In this document: positions 30,038 to 38,033 of the stretch, in pieces
Position numbering within the stretch: position 1 is the first letter of the stretch
Layout: each line of letters opens with the position of its first letter
Assembly (NCBI RefSeq): GCF_012935325.2
Contig: NZ_JABBYG020000003.1
Location: forward strand, 556,874-620,873
Source of the DNA: Paenibacillus sp. PL91
Lineage (GTDB): Bacteria; Bacillota; Bacilli; Paenibacillales; Paenibacillaceae
Reading direction: 5' to 3'
DNA length: 64,000 nucleotides
Position numbers and translations under genes: made by a program
Notes under the pieces: model-generated
Databases searched by the model: none
Told to the model about the DNA's origin: nothing
What the model saw: the letters and a program-made list of their open reading frames with translations, nothing else

Positions 30038-31012
30038 ATGACGAGCAAAGCAGCCTATATAGGCGGAATGACATGGGGCTGGACAGGCGTGCGCGGCACA
30101 TGGACTGGAGCTTTGGCAGATCGCTCCATGGAGCTAATGACCGAGCGTTTAAGCGTGAATTGGACGGCTATAGCACTTGGCGCCCTTCAGGATCATGCGC
30201 AATCGACTGAAATTAAATTTCGGGAAGCGCCTACTGTCACCGATGATGAGGTGCGCCATGCCATTCTCAAAGCGAAGGAGCTTGGTCTTCAGGTATGCTT
30301 GAAGCCCGTTGTTAATTGCGCCGACGGCACTTGGCGCGCGCATATCAATTTCTTCGATCTCGATGTTCCCTGCGAGCCTAAATGGTCTGATTGGTTCGCT
30401 TCCTATACCGAATTCATTTTGCACTACGCGAGAATCGCTGAGGAAACCGGCTGCGAAATGCTGTGCGTAGGCTGCGAGATGGTTCAAACCGATCGGCGCG
30501 AAAACGAGTGGCGCCAGCTCATCGCCGCGGTACGCGAGGTGTATTCCGGCATCGTGACCTATAACTGCGATAAATACCAAGAGAGCCAAATCAAATGGTG
30601 GGATGCTGTGGACGTTATTTCCTCCAGCGGTTATTACCCGATCGATGCTTGGGAAGAGCAGCTGGACCGGATCGAGAAGGTTGTAGCCAAATTCGATAAG
30701 CCTTTCTTCTTCATGGAAGCAGGCTGCCCAAGCCGTGAAGGCTCGCAGCATATTCCAAATGACTGGGGGCTTCAAGGCGCACCGAGCGAGGAAGTACAGC
30801 GCCGTTTCTATGAAGCCATGTTCGCTTCCTCTGATAAGCGCGATTGGGTCCTCGGCTTCATGCTGTGGGATTGGCCGGCTTGTCTTTATGAAGAAAGCGA
30901 GGCTGCTTCCAATGACGATTATTGCATGTATGGGAAGCAGGCCGAGCAAACGGTTCGAGACTACTATGCTGCCAAAATATCGGAATCCATCAAGGAGGGC
31001 TCTGCCAAATGA
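30038..31012 (+). CDS. Beta-mannanase-like glycoside hydrolase, family GH113
   Basis: A 324-residue cytoplasmic TIM-barrel enzyme (no signal peptide) expected to cut beta-1,4-mannan oligosaccharides. Visible GH113 features are GMTWGWTGVRGTW at the start, the acid/base Glu in CVGCEMVQ (E147), and the nucleophile Glu in PFFFMEAGCPS (E227), with the aromatic IKWWDAVDVISSSGYYP between. GCGAGGCGAC before the ATG is a moderate ribosome binding site. The stop overlaps the next start (ATGA), so it is co-translated with the 2-epimerase. Being intracellular, it probably trims imported mannooligosaccharides rather than polymer. Confidence 0.9.
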   Translation: MTSKAAYIGGMTWGWTGVRGTWTGALADRSMELMTERLSVNWTAIALGALQDHAQSTEIKFREAPTVTDDEVRHAILKAKELGLQVCLKPVVNCADGTWRAHINFFDLDVPCEPKWSDWFASYTEFILHYARIAEETGCEMLCVGCEMVQTDRRENEWRQLIAAVREVYSGIVTYNCDKYQESQIKWWDAVDVISSSGYYPIDAWEEQLDRIEKVVAKFDKPFFFMEAGCPSREGSQHIPNDWGLQGAPSEEVQRRFYEAMFASSDKRDWVLGFMLWDWPACLYEESEAASNDDYCMYGKQAEQTVRDYYAAKISESIKEGSAK

Positions 31013-32220
31013 GCGACAGCAACCAGCAATGGCTAGCCAGCATCAAGCATGAGCTTGAATCGAACATTCTCGGCTTCTGGATGGCGCATACGCTTGATGA
31101 GACAAATGGCGGCTTCTATGGCTTTATAAGCAGAGACCTTACCGTTAATCCTGAGGCAGGCAAAAGCCTAGTGCTTAATACGCGCATTTTATGGACTTTC
31201 GCCTCTGCTTACCGGATAACCGGAAACGATACTTATTTACAAATCGCCGAGCGGGCCTATCGTTATGTGAACGAGCATTTTACGGACCCGGAATACGGCG
31301 GCTTATATTGGATGGTAGATGCATCGGGCAAGCCATCTGAAACGAAAAAGCAAGTATACGGCCAAGCGTTCGCGATCTACGCTTACTCCGAGTATTACCG
31401 TGCAACAGGCAATGAAGCTGCCCTTCAGCAAGCGATTGGCCTGTTTCATACGCTGGAGAAATACAGCTATGATCAGCAATACAAGGGCTATTTCGAAGCG
31501 CTGACCCGCGAGTGGCTGGAAACTGACGACAACAGTTTGAGCGAGAAGGATTTGAACGAGAAAAAGTCGATGAACACTCACCTTCACGTCATGGAGGGCT
31601 ATACGAACCTTTACCGCGTATGGAAATCAGATGAGCTTCACGACAAGCTGAAGGAATTAATTGAAATTACGATTAAGCACATTATTAACGGAGACAACGC
31701 GCACTTTATTCTTTTCTTCGACGAGCAGTGGAATGGCAAATCGGAGCATATCTCCTACGGGCATGACATCGAGGGCAGCTGGCTGCTGGTTGAGGCTGCC
31801 GAGGTGCTAGGAGACGAGGAGCTGCTGGCCTCCGCCAAAGCCATCGCCATTCGTATGGCGGAAGCGACGCTAAACGAAGGCGTGGACGAAGACGGCGGTT
31901 TGCTTAACGAGGCAGGCCCAGAGGGCTTCATTGATACGGATAAAGACTGGTGGCCGCAAGCAGAGGCTGTCGTTGGCTTCTATAACGCCTACCAAATGAC
32001 CGGCGAGGACAAATATCGCGAGGCTGCCGTACGGTCTTGGCAGTTTATTGAGAGCTGCATGGTAGACAAAGAGCATGGCGAGTGGCATTGGAGCGTCAAA
32101 CGTGATGGCACGCCTAGCGAAAATATCGAAAAGGTCAGTCCTTGGAAATGTCCTTACCATAACGGCCGCGCCTGCTACGAAATGATCGAGCGACTGAGCA
32201 GCAAATCAACTTCACACTAA
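31009..32220 (+). CDS. Cellobiose/mannobiose 2-epimerase (AGE superfamily)
   Basis: A 403-residue (alpha/alpha)6-barrel enzyme. It is expected to convert beta-1,4-mannobiose to mannosylglucose (C2 epimerisation at the reducing end). Typical residues are His in MNTHLHVMEGYTNLYRV, HDIEGSWLL, and the Trp/His-containing KDWWPQAEAVVGF, with a final His-rich CPYHNGRACYEM. The ATG at 31009 overlaps the upstream stop and has AAGGAGG; this start gives the normal family length, while an upstream in-frame extension into the GH113 gene is rejected. The middle position in a GH113-epimerase-GH130 operon argues for mannobiose rather than cellobiose as the natural substrate. Confidence 0.92.
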   Translation: MSDSNQQWLASIKHELESNILGFWMAHTLDETNGGFYGFISRDLTVNPEAGKSLVLNTRILWTFASAYRITGNDTYLQIAERAYRYVNEHFTDPEYGGLYWMVDASGKPSETKKQVYGQAFAIYAYSEYYRATGNEAALQQAIGLFHTLEKYSYDQQYKGYFEALTREWLETDDNSLSEKDLNEKKSMNTHLHVMEGYTNLYRVWKSDELHDKLKELIEITIKHIINGDNAHFILFFDEQWNGKSEHISYGHDIEGSWLLVEAAEVLGDEELLASAKAIAIRMAEATLNEGVDEDGGLLNEAGPEGFIDTDKDWWPQAEAVVGFYNAYQMTGEDKYREAAVRSWQFIESCMVDKEHGEWHWSVKRDGTPSENIEKVSPWKCPYHNGRACYEMIERLSSKSTSH

Positions 32221-32234
32221 TGGAGGTTTAACCA

Positions 32235-33410
32235 ATGAGTAAGTTTAATGAACGAAAGCAATTGCTGACTAAGCGCTACGAGGCGCTTGTGCAGCGCAAG
32301 AACGAGCCGGAAGCGCTTGGCAACGGTATTTTCGACCGTTACGTACATCCTGTTCTAACAGCAGCGCACGCTCCGCTCGCATGGAAATATGATTTTAACC
32401 CGGAGACAAATCCTTACTTCATGGAGCGGCTTGGCGTACACTGCGTTTTTAATCCCGGCGCGATATGGTTAAACGGCAAGTACCACCTTGTCGCGCGCGT
32501 CGAAGGCAACGATCGCAAATCATTTTTCGCGATCGCGGAAAGCGACAGTCCTGTGGATGGCTTCCGCTTCTGGGAGCGCCCGATCCTGCTGCCGGAAACG
32601 AGCGATCCCGATATTAACGTCTACGATATGCGCCTCGTCCAGCATGAGGACGGCTGGATTTACGGCCTATTTTGCACCGAGCGGAAAGATCCTTCCGCGC
32701 CAAAGGGAGACCTCTCAAGCGCCGTCGCACAATGCGGCATCGTTAGAACGAAGGATTTGTTGCAGTGGGAACGTCTTGCCGATCTGAAGACCGCCTCCAA
32801 TCAGCAGCGTAACGTCGTGCTCCACCCTGAATTCATCGATGGCAAATATGCCTTCTACACGCGTCCGCAGGACGGCTTCATCGACACCGGCTCAGGCGGC
32901 GGCATCGGCTGGGGTCTCTCCGATACGATCGAGAACGCAGTCGTTGAACGTGAAGTCATTATAGACGAACGCCATTACCATACGATCAAGGAAGTAAAAA
33001 ACGGCCAAGGACCCGCTCCAATCAAGACGGATAAAGGGTGGATCCATATTGCCCACGGCGTTCGCAACACGGCAGCAGGCCTGCGCTATGTGTTGTACGC
33101 GTTCCTCTCCGATCTGCAGGAGCCTAACAAGGTTACGCATCGCCCAGGCGGTCATTTGCTCGCGCCAGAGGGCATCGAGCGCGTCGGCGACGTATCCAAT
33201 GTCGCCTTCTGCAATGGCGTGATCGCACAGGATAACGGTGAAGTATACATTTACTATGCTTCATCGGATACACGCTGCCATGTCGCCGCAACTACCGTCG
33301 ATCAGTTGCTCGACTATTGCCTTAACACGCCGGAAGATCCGCTCCGCTCGTACGCTTGCGTAGAGCAGCGCATCGCTTTGATCGATCGTAATTTGCAGCT
33401 GCAAGCCTAG
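32235..33410 (+). CDS. 4-O-beta-D-mannosyl-D-glucose phosphorylase, family GH130
   Basis: A 391-residue five-bladed-propeller phosphorylase. It splits mannosylglucose with phosphate into mannose 1-phosphate and glucose. The segment [18 protein letters not shown] is typical of subfamily 1, and the proposed catalytic Asp is D131 in [11 protein letters not shown], the same position as in the Bacteroides fragilis enzyme. TGGAGG precedes the ATG, 14 bp after the epimerase stop. As the last gene of the operon it completes the known mannobiose pathway (epimerase, then phosphorylase) described in Bacteroides and Ruminococcus. Confidence 0.93.
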   Translation: MSKFNERKQLLTKRYEALVQRKNEPEALGNGIFDRYVHPVLTAAHAPLAWKYDFNPETNPYFMERLGVHCVFNPGAIWLNGKYHLVARVEGNDRKSFFAIAESDSPVDGFRFWERPILLPETSDPDINVYDMRLVQHEDGWIYGLFCTERKDPSAPKGDLSSAVAQCGIVRTKDLLQWERLADLKTASNQQRNVVLHPEFIDGKYAFYTRPQDGFIDTGSGGGIGWGLSDTIENAVVEREVIIDERHYHTIKEVKNGQGPAPIKTDKGWIHIAHGVRNTAAGLRYVLYAFLSDLQEPNKVTHRPGGHLLAPEGIERVGDVSNVAFCNGVIAQDNGEVYIYYASSDTRCHVAATTVDQLLDYCLNTPEDPLRSYACVEQRIALIDRNLQLQA

Positions 33411-33418
33411 AATGAAAA

Positions 33419-33472
33419 AAAAGGGAGTGCGCGCATAAAGTCTCGACAGACTTTATGCGGCACTCCCTTTTC
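33419..33472. terminator. Terminator of the beta-mannan operon, overlapping the convergent gene
   Basis: A very long stem: AAGGGAGTGC and CGCATAAAGTCT pair with AGACTTTATGCG and GCACTCCCTTTT around a CGAC loop, one base bulged. The right arm encodes the last residues and stop (33453-33455) of the convergent BenE-like gene, so the hairpin is part of a coding sequence. Confidence 0.88.
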
Positions 33473-34628
33473 CTTCGCCAAGCAGCTTCATCGTGATAAT
33501 GCCGGCAAGCAAGCACCACACTGGAGCGGAAATGCCAAGAAAAGCGACATTGGCTACAGCAATCGTGAATGTGAATGCCGTCGAATAACGGTATGCAGCC
33601 TCCGCGAAAGCTGACTGAAGGCTTTGTAGGAATACGCCCATTAACGAGAAGCCAGTTAAGAGCAGGATGAATGATAGCGGTAGAATGTTGATGAAGGCGA
33701 TCACCTTCCAAGCGAATAATCCGAACATCGCTACCAATACACCAGACACGACAGCCGCATAATACCGCTTCTCCTTTGGACCTGCCTCCTCGCTGCTGCA
33801 TAGCATGCTCATCATTCCGCCTACGTTCACGGCATGGCCGCCCAAAAATCCGACAGCCGAGGTAGCTAGGCCAGTAACCGTCAACGTTTTGACAGCCGAG
33901 GGCTCATAGCCGTTTTTGCGAAGTGCTGCCAAAGCGACGAACAAATCATTGCTAAGGACGAGCATCGCGAGCGGAAGCGCCAAGGACACCAGCCCGCTCA
34001 ACGAAAAAGCAGGATGCACCACATGAGGCAGAGCAAACGGAAGCTGCTGCATCGCAGGAAAATCATAGCTGATCCAAAGAGCCAGCATCCCCATGCAGAC
34101 GACGCCTAAAACCGGCGGCAAGCCTTTAAAAATGCGAGGAAATAAGAAAAAACCGAACAAAGCCATGAAGCCGACAAACGGCGCATCCTTGACGGCAGGC
34201 ACGATTTTGACGATATGGTTGAACATCAAACCCGCAAGCATGGCGTCCATTAGCGGCTTGGGGAGCACCTCCAGCAGCTTGTCAGATAAGCCCGAAAGGC
34301 CAAATACCGCGATAATAACTCCCGATACGATGCTTGCCCCCGCGAGCTCTTGCACCGAAAACTGAGTGGCGGATGTGCTAAGAAAAGCAACAGCCGTAAT
34401 CGAATGCGCGCCGCCGAACGGAATTTTATACAGGAAGGATAGAGCCACGTTCAGCAGCCCGCCAAAAAAATAAACGGCGAACAGCCACGCGATCAGCTCC
34501 GTTGTCGTAAAGCCCGCTCTCTCCGCGCTGCTCACGATCAGCACCGCTCCGCCCGTACACGCAAGCAAGGCAGATAAAATACCGGTAAATACATTTTGCC
34601 GATTGAGCTTTGTATGTAAAATCATCAT
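33453..34628 (-). CDS. BenE-family membrane transporter
   Basis: A 391-residue polytopic membrane protein with about 12 predicted helices. Segments such as IPFGGAHSITAVAFLSTSA and GFLGGHAVNVGGMMSMLCSSEEAGP match the BenE (benzoate/proton symporter) family in the nucleobase-transporter-like superfamily. The true substrate in Gram-positive hosts is not established. Start ATG 34628 (or 34625) with AGGA upstream. It is monocistronic, and its 3' end lies inside the terminator shared with the GH130 operon. Confidence 0.88.
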   Translation of the reverse strand: MMILHTKLNRQNVFTGILSALLACTGGAVLIVSSAERAGFTTTELIAWLFAVYFFGGLLNVALSFLYKIPFGGAHSITAVAFLSTSATQFSVQELAGASIVSGVIIAVFGLSGLSDKLLEVLPKPLMDAMLAGLMFNHIVKIVPAVKDAPFVGFMALFGFFLFPRIFKGLPPVLGVVCMGMLALWISYDFPAMQQLPFALPHVVHPAFSLSGLVSLALPLAMLVLSNDLFVALAALRKNGYEPSAVKTLTVTGLATSAVGFLGGHAVNVGGMMSMLCSSEEAGPKEKRYYAAVVSGVLVAMFGLFAWKVIAFINILPLSFILLLTGFSLMGVFLQSLQSAFAEAAYRYSTAFTFTIAVANVAFLGISAPVWCLLAGIITMKLLGEGKGSAA

Positions 34629-34776
34629 TGGCTCGCTTCCTATCTTTCGATTGTGCAGCCTTATAGCTGTTTAGGTGCTTTAGTATAAATAGATTGGTCT
34701 CTTTTGTACCCATCCATTCCATGCCCTTTTCCACCCTCCAATTCATCCCGCCTCTTTTTTTCTACGTTCTCACAAT

Positions 34777-34812
34777 AAAAAAAGGGTATTTGCCTCAGCA
34801 GCAAACACCCTT
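34777..34812 (-). terminator. Terminator of the GH38-to-GxGYxYP operon
   Basis: On the minus strand AAGGGTGTTTGC pairs with GCAAATACCCTT (one wobble), followed by seven T (34777-34783). It lies about 20 bp after the stop at 34833. Confidence 0.9.
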
Positions 34813-34832
34813 CTCCCAATTTCACGCAAACA

Positions 34833-37800
34833 CTATTGTGCCGCCGGAATACGAACGGATACCCGATCAACATGAATGGTAGAGTTGTCATCATACCAAA
34901 CACGGAACTGATAGCCATGCCCTGCCACAAAATCAGCGTCGATTACAAAGTCCTGATAGCTGTCGGCCGCTGCAAAATCGGTACGCAAAATCGCTCTCTC
35001 GCCAACGACCTTATTGCCCGTTCCGTCATAAATATCCAGATTCAACACCCGATTCGAGTCGCCTGCATTCGCGTCGATCTTCATCCGGAAGCTGACCTTA
35101 TGGCTGCCGGAAGGAAGGTCGGATACGCCTGGTCCGTGCAGCATATGGCCTGCGCCGTGGTCGGCTGCATTTGCAGTCCAGCTATCCCCGTCAGCAGCAC
35201 CTGTATTATGGCCAAATGCGCTTTCGGCTTCGAATATGCGGTTATCGTACGTATCCGATACCAAGATCGGCAGCTCGGCCTCCAGCCCGTTATAGGCTGC
35301 TTTGACGATCGCTTCTCCGCTGCCAAGCACTGTCAGCACGCCATCCTCGCTTATCCGAACGGCTTCGCTGCCGCTAGCGAGCGACCATACGGCATCCGCT
35401 GTTAAATTGACGTCAGGCTTCCCAGCTTGAGCCGCTTTCCCCCATGCTTGAAGCTGCTTCTCGCCGGAATCAACGCCAAAGGACAAGGCTTGCACGTCGC
35501 CTCCTCCGAACTTAAAGTAAATGCCATTCGTCTCGGATGCGACCTGCTCAGGCATATCGAGTCGCACATGATCCACCTTGATATCCGCAGCATCATTGAA
35601 ATAAACTCTAAATTCATAAGTGCTGCCAAGCGAGAAAGGAATGTCGATTAGCGTAAAATCCTCGTAAGCGTTGGCGGCTGCAAAATCACTTCTCTTTAGT
35701 TCCTTGGAAGCGACGACCTGATCAAGGCTTGGGCTGTAAACATCGAGCAGCGCGACCTGGTCGTCGGCTCCCGAGACGCTGCCAATCATCGCCTTGAAGG
35801 TTATGTCATGGATACCGCTCGGAATGTTTGCCACATACGGTCCGTACAGCATATGGCCAGCGCCATGCTGCTCCATCTGTGCCAGCCAGCCGTCTCCGTC
35901 GAGCTTCCCTGTATTATGGCCAAAATCGTTCTCCGCTTCATAGATTCGCTGCGCTAGGTTGCTTTCCATTATGACCGATACGCTGTCAATCTTGACACTC
36001 GCATTGCCATCGTACCAAACGCGGAATTCATAGGAATGGCCTAGAACAAAATCAGCCTCCATAACGAGATTTTGATAAGCGCCTGCCTTTTGGAATTGTG
36101 ATCGCAGAACCGCTTTCTCCGCAACTGCGCGATTATCGGTGGCATCATAAATATCAAGATTCAATACCCGATTGTTGTCGGCATCGCGGTTGTCGATCAT
36201 CGCTTTAACCTTCACCTGATGATGGCCTGCCGGAATATCCGCAGCGCCTGGTCCAAACAGCATATGCCCCGCTGCATGCTCCGCTGCGTTAGCCGACCAG
36301 CCGTCCCCATCCTGCTTGCCCGTCTGATGACCAAAGTCCGTCTCCGCCTGATACACTTTATTCGGCACATCATTGCTGATCTGCGGCACCTGCTCCTTGA
36401 TAAGCTCCACCATCTCAACCGGCGTAACGACTCTAACATCGTCGCCCAGCTGATCGATGACCGCCTTCACGTCGTCCATCGACTTGGACCAAGCATGGAC
36501 GAGTACGAGCGAGTAGCCTGCTGCGCTCTTCGGATTGCGAGGCGCGGCATTGATATGATTGACAACGGAAGCGTTATCGCTGCCTGCATTGCCTTCCCAC
36601 AGCATCTCTCTCGGCGTTACAATCGGTTTGCCGTTAGCCCATTTAAGCGCGCCGTTAAGCGCCTTATGATTGCTGTATTCCAAATAGATGACGCCATCCA
36701 CATTCGGCTGCGCCGTATATTTGTCCCAAAGCTCAGCATTGTTGAAGGCATTGAAGTCAATGACCTCAACGAGCCCCAAATCCATTTTGCCCATATATTC
36801 GTTAAGACTGTTTAAATGCTGATCAAGCTCCGCTGCCGGATACCGGCTCGGATACATGTAGCCGCCGCCTGACGGCCCCACTACAAACGCATCCCCCTCG
36901 GACGCATCCGTGTAATACCGTTCTGCGACGGTAGGAGCCAGATCCATCATGCTTGGCGATATTGCCCAGCCCATATCGAAGCTGCCGCGATTCGCATTGC
37001 CGAACCAAGGCTTGCCCTTCTCGCCCAAGTCATTCAGCATCCACTGGATATTGTCGCCATCGGACATGACGAACGACACATAATGGACATTGTCCTCCAC
37101 CGCAGGCATCACAGAAGCTTTCTGCTCGAGCTTCTGAAGCTCAAAACCGCTGAGCACCGATAAGTTAAACGCGTGATCAGCCGGCAGCGTGAACACGCCC
37201 GCATCCGAGCTTGTCCTAATAAATTGATCTTCTCCACCCGACGCATCTCCCCAACCGAGCACGACCGAGTCCGGATCCGCATCAGCCATTACCGTTTTGC
37301 GAAATTCGCTGTTGCCGTCATAAAACGTAAAGGCTCCCGTCATCGCCGCATAATCTCTAAGCTTCGCTCCCATTTCCTCCTTCTGTTCAATGAAGAGACC
37401 ATGCTCCAGCTGACTCCAATAATTGGACTTCACCCAAGCTTCGTCCTTGCCGGACAAATCTAGCACGTTCTTGTAGCCTTTGGCCTTCGCCACGTCACTC
37501 TGCTCCACCAGCACGGACTGCTTAATATGAGCGAGCGAGGAAGCGGCATTAATGGAGCTGTCGCCCTTTTTCCAAACCAGATAGCCGTCAAAATACTTTT
37601 TGTAATTTTTCAGCAGCTTCCACGGGTCGTCATACGTCTTCGTCTTAACGCCGTAATGGTCCTTTAGGTCCTGAAGCCATTGCCCGTAGTTTCCTGATTC
37701 CGGCAAAATATAAATTTGCTCCGACGTTTGATTGGCGATCAGTCCTTGGAGAGTGGCGATCATTACGCTTTCTGATTCAGACATGTCGGCTAGCTTGATC

Positions 37801-37955
37801 ACGTTCAGCTTCTTGGCCCGGTAAGCCGCTTTTTCATAATAAGTGCCCTTCGTGCCAGAATCCGGGCGCGGTTTGGCCGTAACTGGGGTTAGACCTGAAA
37901 GCAGGGAGCCTAGCAGGCAAATCGATAATGCCAAAGATAGGATGCTTTTTCGCAT
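34833..37955 (-). CDS. Secreted GxGYxYP-family protein with three carbohydrate-binding-like repeats
   Basis: A 1,040-residue exported protein. A signal peptide covers 1-28 (ILSLALSICLLGSLLSG). A GxGYxYP putative glycosidase domain spans about 30-520 with the family motif GGGYMYP near residue 363, plus VSFVMSDGDNIQW and GWAISPSMMDLAP. Three copies of a roughly 135-residue beta-sandwich module begin near 535, 672 and 905, each starting with an AE-DFGH.TG-DGD-W pattern and ending in YEFRVW/Y. A Big2-like Ig domain lies between copies two and three. The catalytic role of GxGYxYP is predicted, not proven. ATG 37955 with AAGGAGGG is the start. Last gene of the operon, after an intercistronic hairpin. 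Confidence 0.88.
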   Translation of the reverse strand: MRKSILSLALSICLLGSLLSGLTPVTAKPRPDSGTKGTYYEKAAYRAKKLNVIKLADMSESESVMIATLQGLIANQTSEQIYILPESGNYGQWLQDLKDHYGVKTKTYDDPWKLLKNYKKYFDGYLVWKKGDSSINAASSLAHIKQSVLVEQSDVAKAKGYKNVLDLSGKDEAWVKSNYWSQLEHGLFIEQKEEMGAKLRDYAAMTGAFTFYDGNSEFRKTVMADADPDSVVLGWGDASGGEDQFIRTSSDAGVFTLPADHAFNLSVLSGFELQKLEQKASVMPAVEDNVHYVSFVMSDGDNIQWMLNDLGEKGKPWFGNANRGSFDMGWAISPSMMDLAPTVAERYYTDASEGDAFVVGPSGGGYMYPSRYPAAELDQHLNSLNEYMGKMDLGLVEVIDFNAFNNAELWDKYTAQPNVDGVIYLEYSNHKALNGALKWANGKPIVTPREMLWEGNAGSDNASVVNHINAAPRNPKSAAGYSLVLVHAWSKSMDDVKAVIDQLGDDVRVVTPVEMVELIKEQVPQISNDVPNKVYQAETDFGHQTGKQDGDGWSANAAEHAAGHMLFGPGAADIPAGHHQVKVKAMIDNRDADNNRVLNLDIYDATDNRAVAEKAVLRSQFQKAGAYQNLVMEADFVLGHSYEFRVWYDGNASVKIDSVSVIMESNLAQRIYEAENDFGHNTGKLDGDGWLAQMEQHGAGHMLYGPYVANIPSGIHDITFKAMIGSVSGADDQVALLDVYSPSLDQVVASKELKRSDFAAANAYEDFTLIDIPFSLGSTYEFRVYFNDAADIKVDHVRLDMPEQVASETNGIYFKFGGGDVQALSFGVDSGEKQLQAWGKAAQAGKPDVNLTADAVWSLASGSEAVRISEDGVLTVLGSGEAIVKAAYNGLEAELPILVSDTYDNRIFEAESAFGHNTGAADGDSWTANAADHGAGHMLHGPGVSDLPSGSHKVSFRMKIDANAGDSNRVLNLDIYDGTGNKVVGERAILRTDFAAADSYQDFVIDADFVAGHGYQFRVWYDDNSTIHVDRVSVRIPAAQ

Positions 37956-37986
37956 AATTGCCCTCCTTCGAATCGGTTTAGATAAT

Positions 37987-38020
37987 AGAAATGCCGGCAT
38001 CATCAGCTGCCGGCATTTCT
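37987..38020 (-). terminator. Perfect hairpin between the unassigned glycosidase and GxGYxYP genes
   Basis: A 13-bp perfect stem (AGAAATGCCGGCA and complement) with an 8-base loop. On the minus strand it is followed by a broken T-rich tail (ATTATC). It probably acts as a weak or partial terminator that lowers expression of the last gene, or as an mRNA end stabiliser. Confidence 0.55.
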
Positions 38021-38033
38021 TGAAGCAATCGTA

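Noticed and set aside
30149..30949. 266-residue minus-strand frame inside the GH113 gene
   Set aside because: Antisense shadow; the plus strand has catalytic motifs and coupled neighbours.
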